DNA of 41,552 nt from positions 116,741 through 158,292 of the forward strand of contig DNXO01000094.1 of the NCBI GenBank assembly GCA_003506895.1, written 5' to 3'. Shown here one piece after another: positions 32,279-39,697 of the stretch (position 1 is the stretch's first letter; each line of letters opens with the position of its first letter). Origin of the DNA: Acetobacteraceae bacterium. GTDB lineage: Bacteria; Pseudomonadota; Alphaproteobacteria; Acetobacterales; Acetobacteraceae. The translations under genes and the position numbers were made by a program. Under the pieces are notes generated by a model. The model searched no databases. It was not told the origin of the DNA and was given only the letters and a program-made list of their open reading frames with translations.

Positions 32279-33390
32279 ACGGCGGGTTCAGCCGGCTAGG
32301 TGGTTTGTTGCGTAAGGAGTCGCTTCAGATCTGGCGCGATCCCTCGGCGTTGGCCATTGCCTTCGTGCTGCCCACCATGCTGCTGCTGATATTCGGCTAC
32401 GGCGTCTCCCTCGATGCGCGCAATGTGCAGATCGCGCTGGTGGTGCAACACCCCGGTCCGGTTGCCTCCAGCTTTACCGCCGGGTTCGCCCATTCCCCGT
32501 TTTTCCGCCCGCGCCGCTTCCTGGCCATCCAGGACGCCGAGGCGGCAATGGCGGCCGGCGACGTGCAGGGCATCGTCTGGCTGCAAAGCGACTTCGCGCG
32601 GCTGGCGCTGGGCCCCGGCAACGCGCCGATCGGCGTGATCGTCAACGGTGTCGATGCCAACGATGCACGCATCATCGAGGGGTATGTGCAGCAAGTCTGG
32701 GCCAACTGGCTCGTGGCGCGGGCGGCCGTGGCGGGGGGCGCGCTGCCGCTGTCGGTGCAGCCACGGGTGCGGTTCAATGCAGCGGTCAGCAGTCGCAACT
32801 ATCTGGTGCCGGGTCTGATCGCGGTGATCATGACACTGACGGGCGCGCTGCTGACCGCCCTTGTGATCGCGCGGGAATGGGAGCGCGGCACGATGGAGGC
32901 GGTGATGGTCACCCGCGTCACGATGCGGGAACTGCTGCTGGCGAAGCTGCTGCCGTATTTCGTGCTGGGCATGGGCGGCATGGCGGGATCGGTTGCGATC
33001 GCGGTCTTTCTGTTCGGCGTGCCACTGCAAGGCTCGGTCTGGGTGCTTACCGCGGCCTCGGCCCTGTTCCTGCTGGCCGCGCTGGGCATGGGCCTGCTGA
33101 TTTCAAGTTTCGCACGCAACCAGTTCGTGGCCGGTCAGATCGCCATCATCACGACCTTCCTGCCCGCCTTTATTCTTTCCGGATTCGTGTTCGACCTCAA
33201 CAGCATGCCGACGCCGGTACAGATCATTACGCATGTCGTGGCGGCACGATATTTCGTCGCGATTCTGCAATCGGTGTTCCTGGCCGGCAACGTCTGGTCG
33301 GTGATCCTGCCCAATGCGGCGGCGCTCGCACTTATGGCGGTAGTCTTTCTGGGGCTGGCGCGGGTGATCGCGCGCAAGCGGCTGGACTGA
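32275..33390 (+). CDS. ABC-2 exporter permease 1 (YbhS/YhhJ-like)
   Basis: 371 residues. An N-terminal amphipathic and membrane segment (LLRKESLQIWRDPSALAIAFVLPTMLLLIFGYGVSLD) is followed by a periplasmic domain of about 130 residues and five further helices. The C-terminal region has the ABC-2 motif VIAREWERGTMEAVMVTRVTMRELLLAKLLPYFVLG and LPAFILSGFVFDLNSMP. It overlaps the ATPase stop as ATGA. Together with permease 2 it forms the heterodimeric channel of an efflux system whose substrate is unknown. Confidence 0.92.
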   Translation: MNGGFSRLGGLLRKESLQIWRDPSALAIAFVLPTMLLLIFGYGVSLDARNVQIALVVQHPGPVASSFTAGFAHSPFFRPRRFLAIQDAEAAMAAGDVQGIVWLQSDFARLALGPGNAPIGVIVNGVDANDARIIEGYVQQVWANWLVARAAVAGGALPLSVQPRVRFNAAVSSRNYLVPGLIAVIMTLTGALLTALVIAREWERGTMEAVMVTRVTMRELLLAKLLPYFVLGMGGMAGSVAIAVFLFGVPLQGSVWVLTAASALFLLAALGMGLLISSFARNQFVAGQIAIITTFLPAFILSGFVFDLNSMPTPVQIITHVVAARYFVAILQSVFLAGNVWSVILPNAAALALMAVVFLGLARVIARKRLD

Positions 33391-33394
33391 GCGC

Positions 33395-34504
33395 ATGTTC
33401 CATCAGGTGCTCGCGCTGATCGTGAAGGAGCTGCTGGCGGTGCTGCGCGACGCGAAAAGCCGCATGGTGCTGATCGGCCCCCCGCTGATCCAGCTTCTGG
33501 TGTTTGGCTATGGCGCGACGTTCGATTTGAACCATGTGCCGATGGCCATCTATGACCAGGACCCGAGCGCGGCGTCGCGTGAGCTGGTGGCTCGATTCGC
33601 CGGCTCGCCGACGTTTCAGGTGGTGGCGCGCCTTCGCAGCGGCGAACAGATCGACGACCTGATCGACTCCCGCCAAGTCGCGCTGGTGCTGGTGATCGAC
33701 CGGCGCTTCACGCGGGATTTGCTGACGCATCGCCCGGCCGCGGTACAAGCCATCGTCGATGGCCGCAATTCCAACACGGCGCTGCTGATCCAGGGTTATG
33801 CGAACACCATCCTGAGCGACTTCTCTTTGAGTTGGGGGGCGGCGCGGGGTGGGCCGGCGCCGCCGGCGGTACTGGACTTGCGCGCCCGGTACAATCCGTC
33901 GCTCAATTCACACTGGTTCATCATCCCTGGCATCGTGGCATTGCTGACCCAGGTGGTGACCCTGCTCGTGGTCGGGCTGTCCGTGGCGCGTGAGCGCGAG
34001 GCCGGAACATTTGACCAGTTGCTGGTAACGCCGCTGCGCCAGATCGACATCCTGCTGGGCAAGGGCTTGCCGGGTGTGCTGATCGGTGTGCTGGAAGCCT
34101 CGGTTATCATCGCCGCGACGGTGTGGTGGTTCAACGTGCCGCTGCGCGGTGGCCTGCTGCCGCTGTATCTTGGTTTGTTTCTGTTCGTGATCGCGGTAAC
34201 CGGAATCGGGTTGATGATTTCTTCGCTGGCGGTGACGCAGCAGCAGGCCCTGCTGGGGGCGTTTCTGTTCATGGTGCCGTCGATCATCCTGTCCGGCTTC
34301 GCGACGCCGATCGCCAATATGCCGGACTGGATGCAGACGCTGACGTTGCTCAACCCGATGCGCTATTTCCTGGTCATTGTCCGCAAGGTGTTTCTGGAGG
34401 GTACGGGTATGCGTGCGCTCGCCCACCAGTACTGGCCGATGGCCGTTATCGGTATTGTCAGCCTGGCCGCGGCCGGCTGGTTGTTCCGCAGGCGGGTGGC
34501 GTAG
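33395..34504 (+). CDS. ABC-2 exporter permease 2 (YbhR-like)
   Basis: 369 residues, same architecture as permease 1: VKELLAVLRDAKSRMVLIGPPLIQLLVFGYGATFD, a large periplasmic domain, then SVAREREAGTFDQLLVTPLRQIDILLGKGLPGVLIG and FMVPSIILSGFATPIANMPDWMQ. Four bases separate it from permease 1. Last gene of the ArsR-led operon, which converges on the CBS gene 24 bases further. Confidence 0.92.
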   Translation: MFHQVLALIVKELLAVLRDAKSRMVLIGPPLIQLLVFGYGATFDLNHVPMAIYDQDPSAASRELVARFAGSPTFQVVARLRSGEQIDDLIDSRQVALVLVIDRRFTRDLLTHRPAAVQAIVDGRNSNTALLIQGYANTILSDFSLSWGAARGGPAPPAVLDLRARYNPSLNSHWFIIPGIVALLTQVVTLLVVGLSVAREREAGTFDQLLVTPLRQIDILLGKGLPGVLIGVLEASVIIAATVWWFNVPLRGGLLPLYLGLFLFVIAVTGIGLMISSLAVTQQQALLGAFLFMVPSIILSGFATPIANMPDWMQTLTLLNPMRYFLVIVRKVFLEGTGMRALAHQYWPMAVIGIVSLAAAGWLFRRRVA

Positions 34505-34528
34505 GCGCCGGCGCCGTGCCAGTTCACG

Positions 34529-35221
34529 CTATATTGGCACTCCCGACATCGGGCCCGGGCCGAGATTGTTTTCGACCGACTTCACGCCTGCCATGGCCTT
34601 CGCCGCGGCTTCGGCCGCCTTGGCCTCGTCGGCGTTTTCGACCACGCCCCAGAGCCGGACATTGCCATCGCTCACGGTGACGTTGACGAAGACGGTATCG
34701 AGCTTGTGCTCGTCCAGCAGGATTTTTATCAGTTCATGGCGCAGTTGCCGGTCCTTGGCCGCGCCGGGTTCGTGATGATCGACGATCGTGTCGGCAAGCC
34801 CGTGCAGCAGGTTGGCGCGGCTGACGATACCCACGATCCTGCCGTCGCTGAGCACTGGGACGCGCTTGATGTGATGGCGCTCCAGCAGTTCGGCAATTTC
34901 ATTGAGCGGCGTGCTTTCGTCCACGGTGATCACGTTTCGCGTCATCACCAAACCGGCGGTGCGGCCCTGGGCCTTTTCGTAGGTCACGGTCTGACCGGCG
35001 AAGATCGCCTCCAGCCACCATGGTCGCCGCGTTCCGGCGGAGCTCGCCCCCTCGGGGCGCAGCAGGTCCCCCTCGCTGACGATCCCCACGACCTCCCGTG
35101 CGCTGTTGACGACCGGCACCGCGCTGATCCGATACTTTAGCAGGAGGCCCACGACTTCGTGGATGGACGAACCTTCTGAGACAGAAATGACGTTGACCGT
35201 CATGATATCCTTTGCCTGCAT
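34529..35221 (-). CDS. CBS-pair protein with C-terminal BON domain
   Basis: 230 residues. ATG 35221 follows GGGAG at nine bases. Two CBS domains are clear: MQAKDIMTVNVISVSEGSSIHEVVGLLLKYRISAVPVVN... and GLVMTRNVITVDESTPLNEIAELLERHHIKRVPVLSDGRIVGIVSRANLL. A BON domain follows (LRHELIKILLDEHKLDTVFVNVTVSDGNVRLWGVVENADEAKAAEAAAKAMAGVKSVENNL). CBS pairs bind adenosyl ligands such as AMP or ATP, and BON domains bind phospholipid or other partners. Such soluble proteins are common in low-oxygen and stress regulons. An FNR-type site lies about 115 bases upstream. Confidence 0.92.
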   Translation of the reverse strand: MQAKDIMTVNVISVSEGSSIHEVVGLLLKYRISAVPVVNSAREVVGIVSEGDLLRPEGASSAGTRRPWWLEAIFAGQTVTYEKAQGRTAGLVMTRNVITVDESTPLNEIAELLERHHIKRVPVLSDGRIVGIVSRANLLHGLADTIVDHHEPGAAKDRQLRHELIKILLDEHKLDTVFVNVTVSDGNVRLWGVVENADEAKAAEAAAKAMAGVKSVENNLGPGPMSGVPI

Positions 35222-35297
35222 GGACGAATTCTCCCGCTTTGAGTTCAAAAGACCGGGCGCCACCAGTCAACGTGGAGCCGCCAGCAACTCTGCTCGT

Positions 35298-35303
35298 GTT
35301 ATA
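35298..35303 (-). promoter_or_regulatory. Candidate -10 element (TATAAC) for the CBS-BON gene
   Basis: Read leftward the hexamer is TATAAC. With a start site about seven bases further, the FNR-type box centre would lie near position -43 to -45, close to a class II activator arrangement. Confidence 0.4.
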
Positions 35304-35329
35304 GAACACCGCCTTCGGCCGAGCGCACA

Positions 35330-35343
35330 TTGATCTGGATCAG
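35330..35343 (-). promoter_or_regulatory. FNR/FixK-type box upstream of CBS-BON gene
   Basis: TTGATCTGGATCAG matches TTGAT-N4-ATCAA in all but the last base. Its centre is about 115 bases from the start codon. A nearly identical box precedes the P-type ATPase gene at about the same distance. Confidence 0.55.
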
Positions 35344-35693
35344 GCGGCGCGAGAGGGCGGCCTTCGGTTGCCGCTGAATTGTCCAGGGTGGCGTTAGATG
35401 CGCCATCCGGAATGGAATGGTCTCGTGGCACGCATTTTGGGGGCGAGGTCCATAATATCGTTATTTATTCGATCTATATATGCGTGATTTCGTCGCCGGT
35501 GCGGTCGTATAGTTTAGTGCGGCAGTCCTCGACACGCATGGCGACGTAATCCATGGCATAGGATCCGAGTCGGTGGCGGCGTTAACACCGTGGCGCTGAT
35601 TGCCGTTGCGTCGCGGCGATGCCAAAGTCCATGATCGTAAGCGGTTCGCGCCTTGGGTGGTGCCGCGCAGGGCAAAGTGAACTGGAGGCCAGA

Positions 35694-36317
35694 GTGGATC
35701 TTGTCAGGGTCAACAAACCGGTCAGGCACCTGCTGCGTCCCGCTCAGCGGCGGATAGCCACGCTGGGGATGGTCCTGACGGGGATCGCCTGGGCCGGCGT
35801 GGCGGCTGCCATGCCGACTTGCGAGGGCACCTATGCCGCCACTCTGCTGCAGCCATTGCCGGCACAGATCACCGTTGGGCTCGACATCCATGACAACTCG
35901 CCCAGAAATCAGATGCTGGCTGAGCGGTTCCTGGCCGGAGTCCGCGAAGCCGGCGTTGCGGTCGGCCCACAGAGGAACGTACTGCTGCATATCAGCACAT
36001 CACGGCTCGGCGAGACCGCGAATCGGCCAAGCGGCGGCAAAGAGCGGAGCTATCCGGAATTGTCCGGCCTCGCGGGCGGCCCACAAGTCAGCCTGCCGGC
36101 GATGCCCGATACCCAGCTTACGGTTCCGCGCAAGCCGCCAGTGGCGCCCCTGATGATCCTGCGCATAGATGCGACGGTGGAACCGGCGACACGCATCTCC
36201 TGGGTCGCTTCGGTGCAATGCCGGATGATTGGCGGCGACGAGGGCCAACTGGCGCAGGATCTGGGCCGCGTCATCGGCAGCGCGCTTGGTCGGCGGATCG
36301 AGCGCCAGCCGATTTGA
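35694..36317 (+). CDS. Secreted protein of unknown function
   Basis: 207 residues. GTG 35694 is preferred because GGAGG lies five bases upstream; an ATG at 35619 is in frame but without a ribosome site. A signal peptide follows basic residues (RRIATLGMVLTGIAWAGVAAA). The mature part includes TYAATLLQPLPAQITVGLDIHDNSP, RFLAGVREAGVAV, LLHISTSRLG and ISWVASVQCRMIGGDEGQLAQDLGRVIGSALGRRIE, consistent with a small alpha/beta periplasmic domain. No family is recognised. Confidence 0.7.
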   Translation: MDLVRVNKPVRHLLRPAQRRIATLGMVLTGIAWAGVAAAMPTCEGTYAATLLQPLPAQITVGLDIHDNSPRNQMLAERFLAGVREAGVAVGPQRNVLLHISTSRLGETANRPSGGKERSYPELSGLAGGPQVSLPAMPDTQLTVPRKPPVAPLMILRIDATVEPATRISWVASVQCRMIGGDEGQLAQDLGRVIGSALGRRIERQPI

Positions 36318-36429
36318 TGTGGTTCGGCGATGAAACCGGCCGGGCGCGGGGCTGGGGCTGTGCGTCTCACGCTCTTCCCGCGCTCTCGCGCGATCCCGTC
36401 GCGGACCATCTGCTCAAACCCGGGTTATG

Positions 36430-38250
36430 CTACCGCACGCATGGATTTGCCGTTGCGACCCGAGCAAGCTCCGGCGGCAATTGGCGCAAATTCCAAGCGG
36501 CCCGCGCAGCAAGCGAGCGTATCTCCTCGTTCCGTCCCGGACGCATGCTTGGGTCGGCGAGGCTACCGGTGACATGAATGGGGATGTCCAGCGAGAAGAA
36601 GCCGGTTGTCTCTGACATCGTCGCTAACGTGATGTCCAGCGTCCTGCGGCGCAGATTTACGCTGCCACCGCCAACAATGGTGCCGTCCTGCATCCGCATG
36701 CGCAGTGGCGACAGTGCGGCAATGCCATCGCGGACATTGGCCACCGCGAGGAAGCACAGGATCGGGGTCATCCCGCCCTCCTGGTGAAACAGCAGACCGA
36801 GATCGGTGGAGGCCATCTGGAGCACCAGTCGTGAGATCTGGCCCTTGGTGATCGCCAGCACCGACTGGCCGTGCGCGGCGCCAAGCGCGTCGCCCAGAGT
36901 ATTACCCTTCAGTGCGAGATCAATCCGGCCATCGACGCGGCCCTTTATCATCCGGAAATCCGAGCCCATCATGCGCAGCAGAGGCCCGACATCCAGGTCG
37001 GCGAGGGCGGTATGCAACGTGATGGCGGCGCCGTCACCGGCCGGAGAGGCCTCAGCCGAACCATTGACCCTGCCGCCGGCGACGCTCACCGAGGCGTCGG
37101 ACACGGCGATCTTGCTGGGCGTGACTGACAGGCGCAGATCCAGATCGCCCATCTGGACGCCGCCCCACAGGAGCTGCTTCGAACCAAGCCGAGCCTCCAC
37201 CAAGGCACCCGGGTTGGGATCGACTTCCAGGCGAACCGCGGCCGCGCCCGATGTTCCTTTCAGGAGTTTGTCGACGTCGAGTTGCGAGAGCTCAAGCGTA
37301 AGCCCGATCTTGTCAGGCTGCCCGCGACCGCCTTCGGTGAGGTCGGCTCGGCCGGCATAGGCGGCGCCGGCGAGGGTTCCCTCCAGTGCGGGCAGTTTCC
37401 ACATATCGCCCTGCCTTTTGATTGGACTGGCGAGTGTCAACGGGATGTCCAGCCGTATGGGTTCGCCAGCTATGGCGAGCAGAGCGTCGAGTGATTCAAT
37501 GTCGCCCTGTACATCGCCGCTCAGTCCGTCGGCCCGCAGGGGATCGGTGAGCGTTCCTTGCAGGCTAAGCGTTGCCGATGCCGCCTTTGCCGTTACTGAC
37601 ACGCCAAAGGGTGTGGCGGCGTCACGCAGTCGCGAGAAGGACTCCAACGTACCATCGAGCCGAACTGGCGTAGCACCATATGCGCCTTCGGCGGCCAGGC
37701 TAATCGGCTTATCATCGCCCGTGGTGTGCAGTGCGATCGTATTTGCGTCGATCCGCAGAAGATTCCCGCCGGAGGTTCGCATCGTCAATTTGCCATTGGT
37801 CAGCGCGAGATCGAGGATCGTGGGGAAGGTCGCGCGATCGATCACCGGCATGGTGGATTTGGGTTCGCCCTGTGGCCACCAATTACCTTCGCCGCCGGCG
37901 TTGCGCTCCAGAGTGATCGTGAGCCCGTTGATCGACACACGGCGAAATACCAGCGTCCCGCGCAGCAGTGGCCATAGGTCGAGGGCGGCGGTCAGATGTT
38001 CCAGGCGGCCCAGTTCCCGCATGCTGCCCGACGTGGCATTGGCAAGTCGCACATCTTCCATGTCAATGACGAGCGGGTTGCCGATGATGACGTGCAGGCC
38101 GCCCACCGCAACCTTGTGTCCCGATGCAGCGCTCGCCCGCTGTTCGACGATTGGGCGCAGGTCGATGCGCGGCAGGATTACAGCGGCCACGGCGGCACAC
38201 AGAATCAGCACTCCCAATAGACTGAACAGGACTATGGCGACGCGACGCAT
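36430..38250 (-). CDS. AsmA-family protein
   Basis: 606 residues. The N-terminus has a single anchor (VAIVLFSLLGVLILCAAVAAVILPRIDL). AsmA hallmarks follow: SGHKVAVGGLHVIIGNPLVIDMEDVRLANA, LEHLTAALDLWPLLRGTLVFRRVSINGLTITLERN, with GEGNWW, then long beta-rich repeats. The C-terminal AsmA_2-like part reads MIKGRVDGRIDLALKGNTLGDALGAAHGQSVLAITKGQISRL and GGGSVNLRRRTLDITLATMSE. Family members are tail-in-periplasm proteins of the bridge-like lipid-transfer class (AsmA, TamB, YhdP) affecting outer-membrane lipid balance. Gap of 112 bases to the upstream convergent gene. Confidence 0.9.
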   Translation of the reverse strand: MRRVAIVLFSLLGVLILCAAVAAVILPRIDLRPIVEQRASAASGHKVAVGGLHVIIGNPLVIDMEDVRLANATSGSMRELGRLEHLTAALDLWPLLRGTLVFRRVSINGLTITLERNAGGEGNWWPQGEPKSTMPVIDRATFPTILDLALTNGKLTMRTSGGNLLRIDANTIALHTTGDDKPISLAAEGAYGATPVRLDGTLESFSRLRDAATPFGVSVTAKAASATLSLQGTLTDPLRADGLSGDVQGDIESLDALLAIAGEPIRLDIPLTLASPIKRQGDMWKLPALEGTLAGAAYAGRADLTEGGRGQPDKIGLTLELSQLDVDKLLKGTSGAAAVRLEVDPNPGALVEARLGSKQLLWGGVQMGDLDLRLSVTPSKIAVSDASVSVAGGRVNGSAEASPAGDGAAITLHTALADLDVGPLLRMMGSDFRMIKGRVDGRIDLALKGNTLGDALGAAHGQSVLAITKGQISRLVLQMASTDLGLLFHQEGGMTPILCFLAVANVRDGIAALSPLRMRMQDGTIVGGGSVNLRRRTLDITLATMSETTGFFSLDIPIHVTGSLADPSMRPGRNEEIRSLAARAAWNLRQLPPELARVATANPCVR

Positions 38251-38521
38251 GGCCGATCAGCCCTCCATGCCTTGGCGGTGATGCCGGCTAGTACGGCCCT
38301 TCTTGTATATGGGCGAGGTCGGTGGCCCAGGCCCGGTCAATATAGTGATTGCTACTATACATGCCGCGCCTCGGCGGGCGGGGGCAAGCACGCAAGGTGC
38401 CGGGGGACAATTTTTGGGCAATCCCTGTCGGCAGGCTATAAGGGAGGTGCCAGTACTGTGGTTTGCGCACGACAATGCTTTCGTGTGCAGCTATCGCCAG
38501 AGGCAGAAGGATGGTTGTGTC

Positions 38522-38995
38522 ATGCAAGCTCCAATACCTGTTCAAGTTACGGGCTGGGTCGGTGAGTTCAAGTCGTTCATTCTCCGCGGAAATGTGGTGG
38601 ATCTGGCAGTCGGCATTATTATTGGTGCGGCCTTTACGTCTATCGTTTCCAGCCTGGTGAAAGATATATTTACGCCTATTATCGGTCTTCTGGTTGGAGG
38701 TGTTGATTTTACCAACATTTTTGTCACCCTAAAGGGCGCGTCACAGCCGACATTGGACGCGGCGCAGAAGGCTGGTGCGGTGACGCTGAACATTGGCGTG
38801 TTCCTCAATGCCATCATCCAATTTGTGATTATTGCCTTCGCCATCTTCTGGGTTGTTAAGGTTATCAACCGTTTCCAGCGCAAAGAGGCTCCGCCGGCTC
38901 CTCCGCCGGCTCCTCCGCCGGCCCGTTCGGAAGTGCTGCTGCAAGAAATCCGAGACGCACTGCTTGCGCGGCCCCCAGGCCAACGCCCTTTGTAG
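38522..38995 (+). CDS. mscL: Large-conductance mechanosensitive channel
   Basis: 157 residues. The amphipathic N-terminal helix and first membrane helix (FKSFILRGNVVDLAVGIIIGAAFTSIVSSLVKDIFTPIIG) contain the pore-lining pattern. A periplasmic loop and second helix follow (LNIGVFLNAIIQFVIIAFAIFWVVKVINRF). The cytoplasmic helix EVLLQEIRDALLAR forms the pentameric bundle. It releases solutes on hypo-osmotic shock. Between the second helix and the bundle is an unusual APPAPPPAPPPA linker. ATG 38522 starts the conserved protein; the frame upstream is open but not family-like. Confidence 0.95.
   Translation: MQAPIPVQVTGWVGEFKSFILRGNVVDLAVGIIIGAAFTSIVSSLVKDIFTPIIGLLVGGVDFTNIFVTLKGASQPTLDAAQKAGAVTLNIGVFLNAIIQFVIIAFAIFWVVKVINRFQRKEAPPAPPPAPPPARSEVLLQEIRDALLARPPGQRPL
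38888..38920 (+). repeat. 12-bp Pro-Ala repeat in mscL
   Basis: ggctcctccgcc occurs at 38897-38908 and 38909-38920, preceded by a shortened copy ggctccgcc at 38888-38896. It encodes the APPAPPPAPPPA linker of the channel. Confidence 0.85.
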
Positions 38996-39697
38996 CCTGG
39001 CGCATTCCACGGTCGCGGATAGGCGCCGGTTGACTGTCGAACCTCTGTCGGACGCCGAAGAGTGGCGTCGGCGATCGGTTGCCGGGGAAACCACCGCGCG
39101 AGTATTATTGCCAGGACCGCCAGCGCAATTCCAAGCAGTATGCATAGCGAGACTGATATACCAGACGGTGGCAGCGGTTGAGTCAGGCGATCGTGTGTTC
39201 GACCACCCGACGCTTGGCAGTACCTCAAAGCCGAGAGCGGCATCCGAATGTTTGACGATCTCGGCGGAAATTCGCGGGACCGCCGTCGTCAATTCCTGCC
39301 CGAATTTTGGCCGTATTCGGTCCGTCCATGGCTTTTGCGCTGGTCAGCGAGACATGACCTGACCCGCAAGGAATCCAACGCCGATGGCATCTGCAAGCTG
39401 GCGACCGGTCGTTCCTCCATCTGCCGGCCGAACTCCGGTGAGCATCGGCAGCATCTGTGCTCCGCGGGCGGTGTGCTTCCGCGGGCGATATCCCGGGCCA
39501 GTTCGGCTCGCCACATTGTCCGCGTCGGCTTGTTGCCGCCGGCCGACCTCCCTCTCCGCGCGCCGGGGCCGGTTGATCGGGATCAAAGACGACCGCGGAT
39601 CGCGCGTGACCATTGGAACTAGTGACCAATGCCGCATCGCTGGTTCTTCCAATCGCTTGTCTTCATGACCGCGCCGCGCTTGAAGGGATGGCACCCA
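38996..39697. other. 702-base gap between mscL and the ATPase gene
   Basis: Six-frame reading gives only short or mixed frames. One leftward frame contains a plausible single hydrophobic segment (ISVSLCILLGIALAVLAIILARWF, about 39090-39165), but it runs on antisense into mscL with no clear start or end. The main supported element is the FNR-type box at 39573-39586. The rest may be decayed coding sequence. Confidence 0.5.
39573..39586 (+). promoter_or_regulatory. Perfect FNR/FixK-type box upstream of the P-type ATPase gene
   Basis: TTGATCGGGATCAA is a perfect TTGAT-N4-ATCAA dyad, extended to TTGATC-GG-GATCAA. Its centre lies about 118 bases before the start codon of the ATPase gene. No strong -10 element was found at the ideal distance. 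Confidence 0.65.

Larger units (their letters stand above)
35222..35693. other. 472-base divergent intergenic region
   Basis: Lies between the CBS-BON gene and the secreted-protein gene. It holds the FNR-type box and -10 element described separately, and an AT-rich stretch at about 35455-35500 that could belong to a rightward promoter. No coding frame here is convincing. Confidence 0.6.

Noticed and set aside
34504..34540. GGCGCCGGCGCC palindrome and GTGCCA/TGGCAC arms between converging genes
   Set aside because: Short GC palindromes are frequent here, there is no T-run, and the second arm lies inside the CBS gene; not enough for a terminator call.
39052..39243. Possible single-span membrane peptide on the minus strand
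   Set aside because: The hydrophobic stretch is plausible, but there is no ribosome site, the frame continues antisense through mscL, and no family is recognised.
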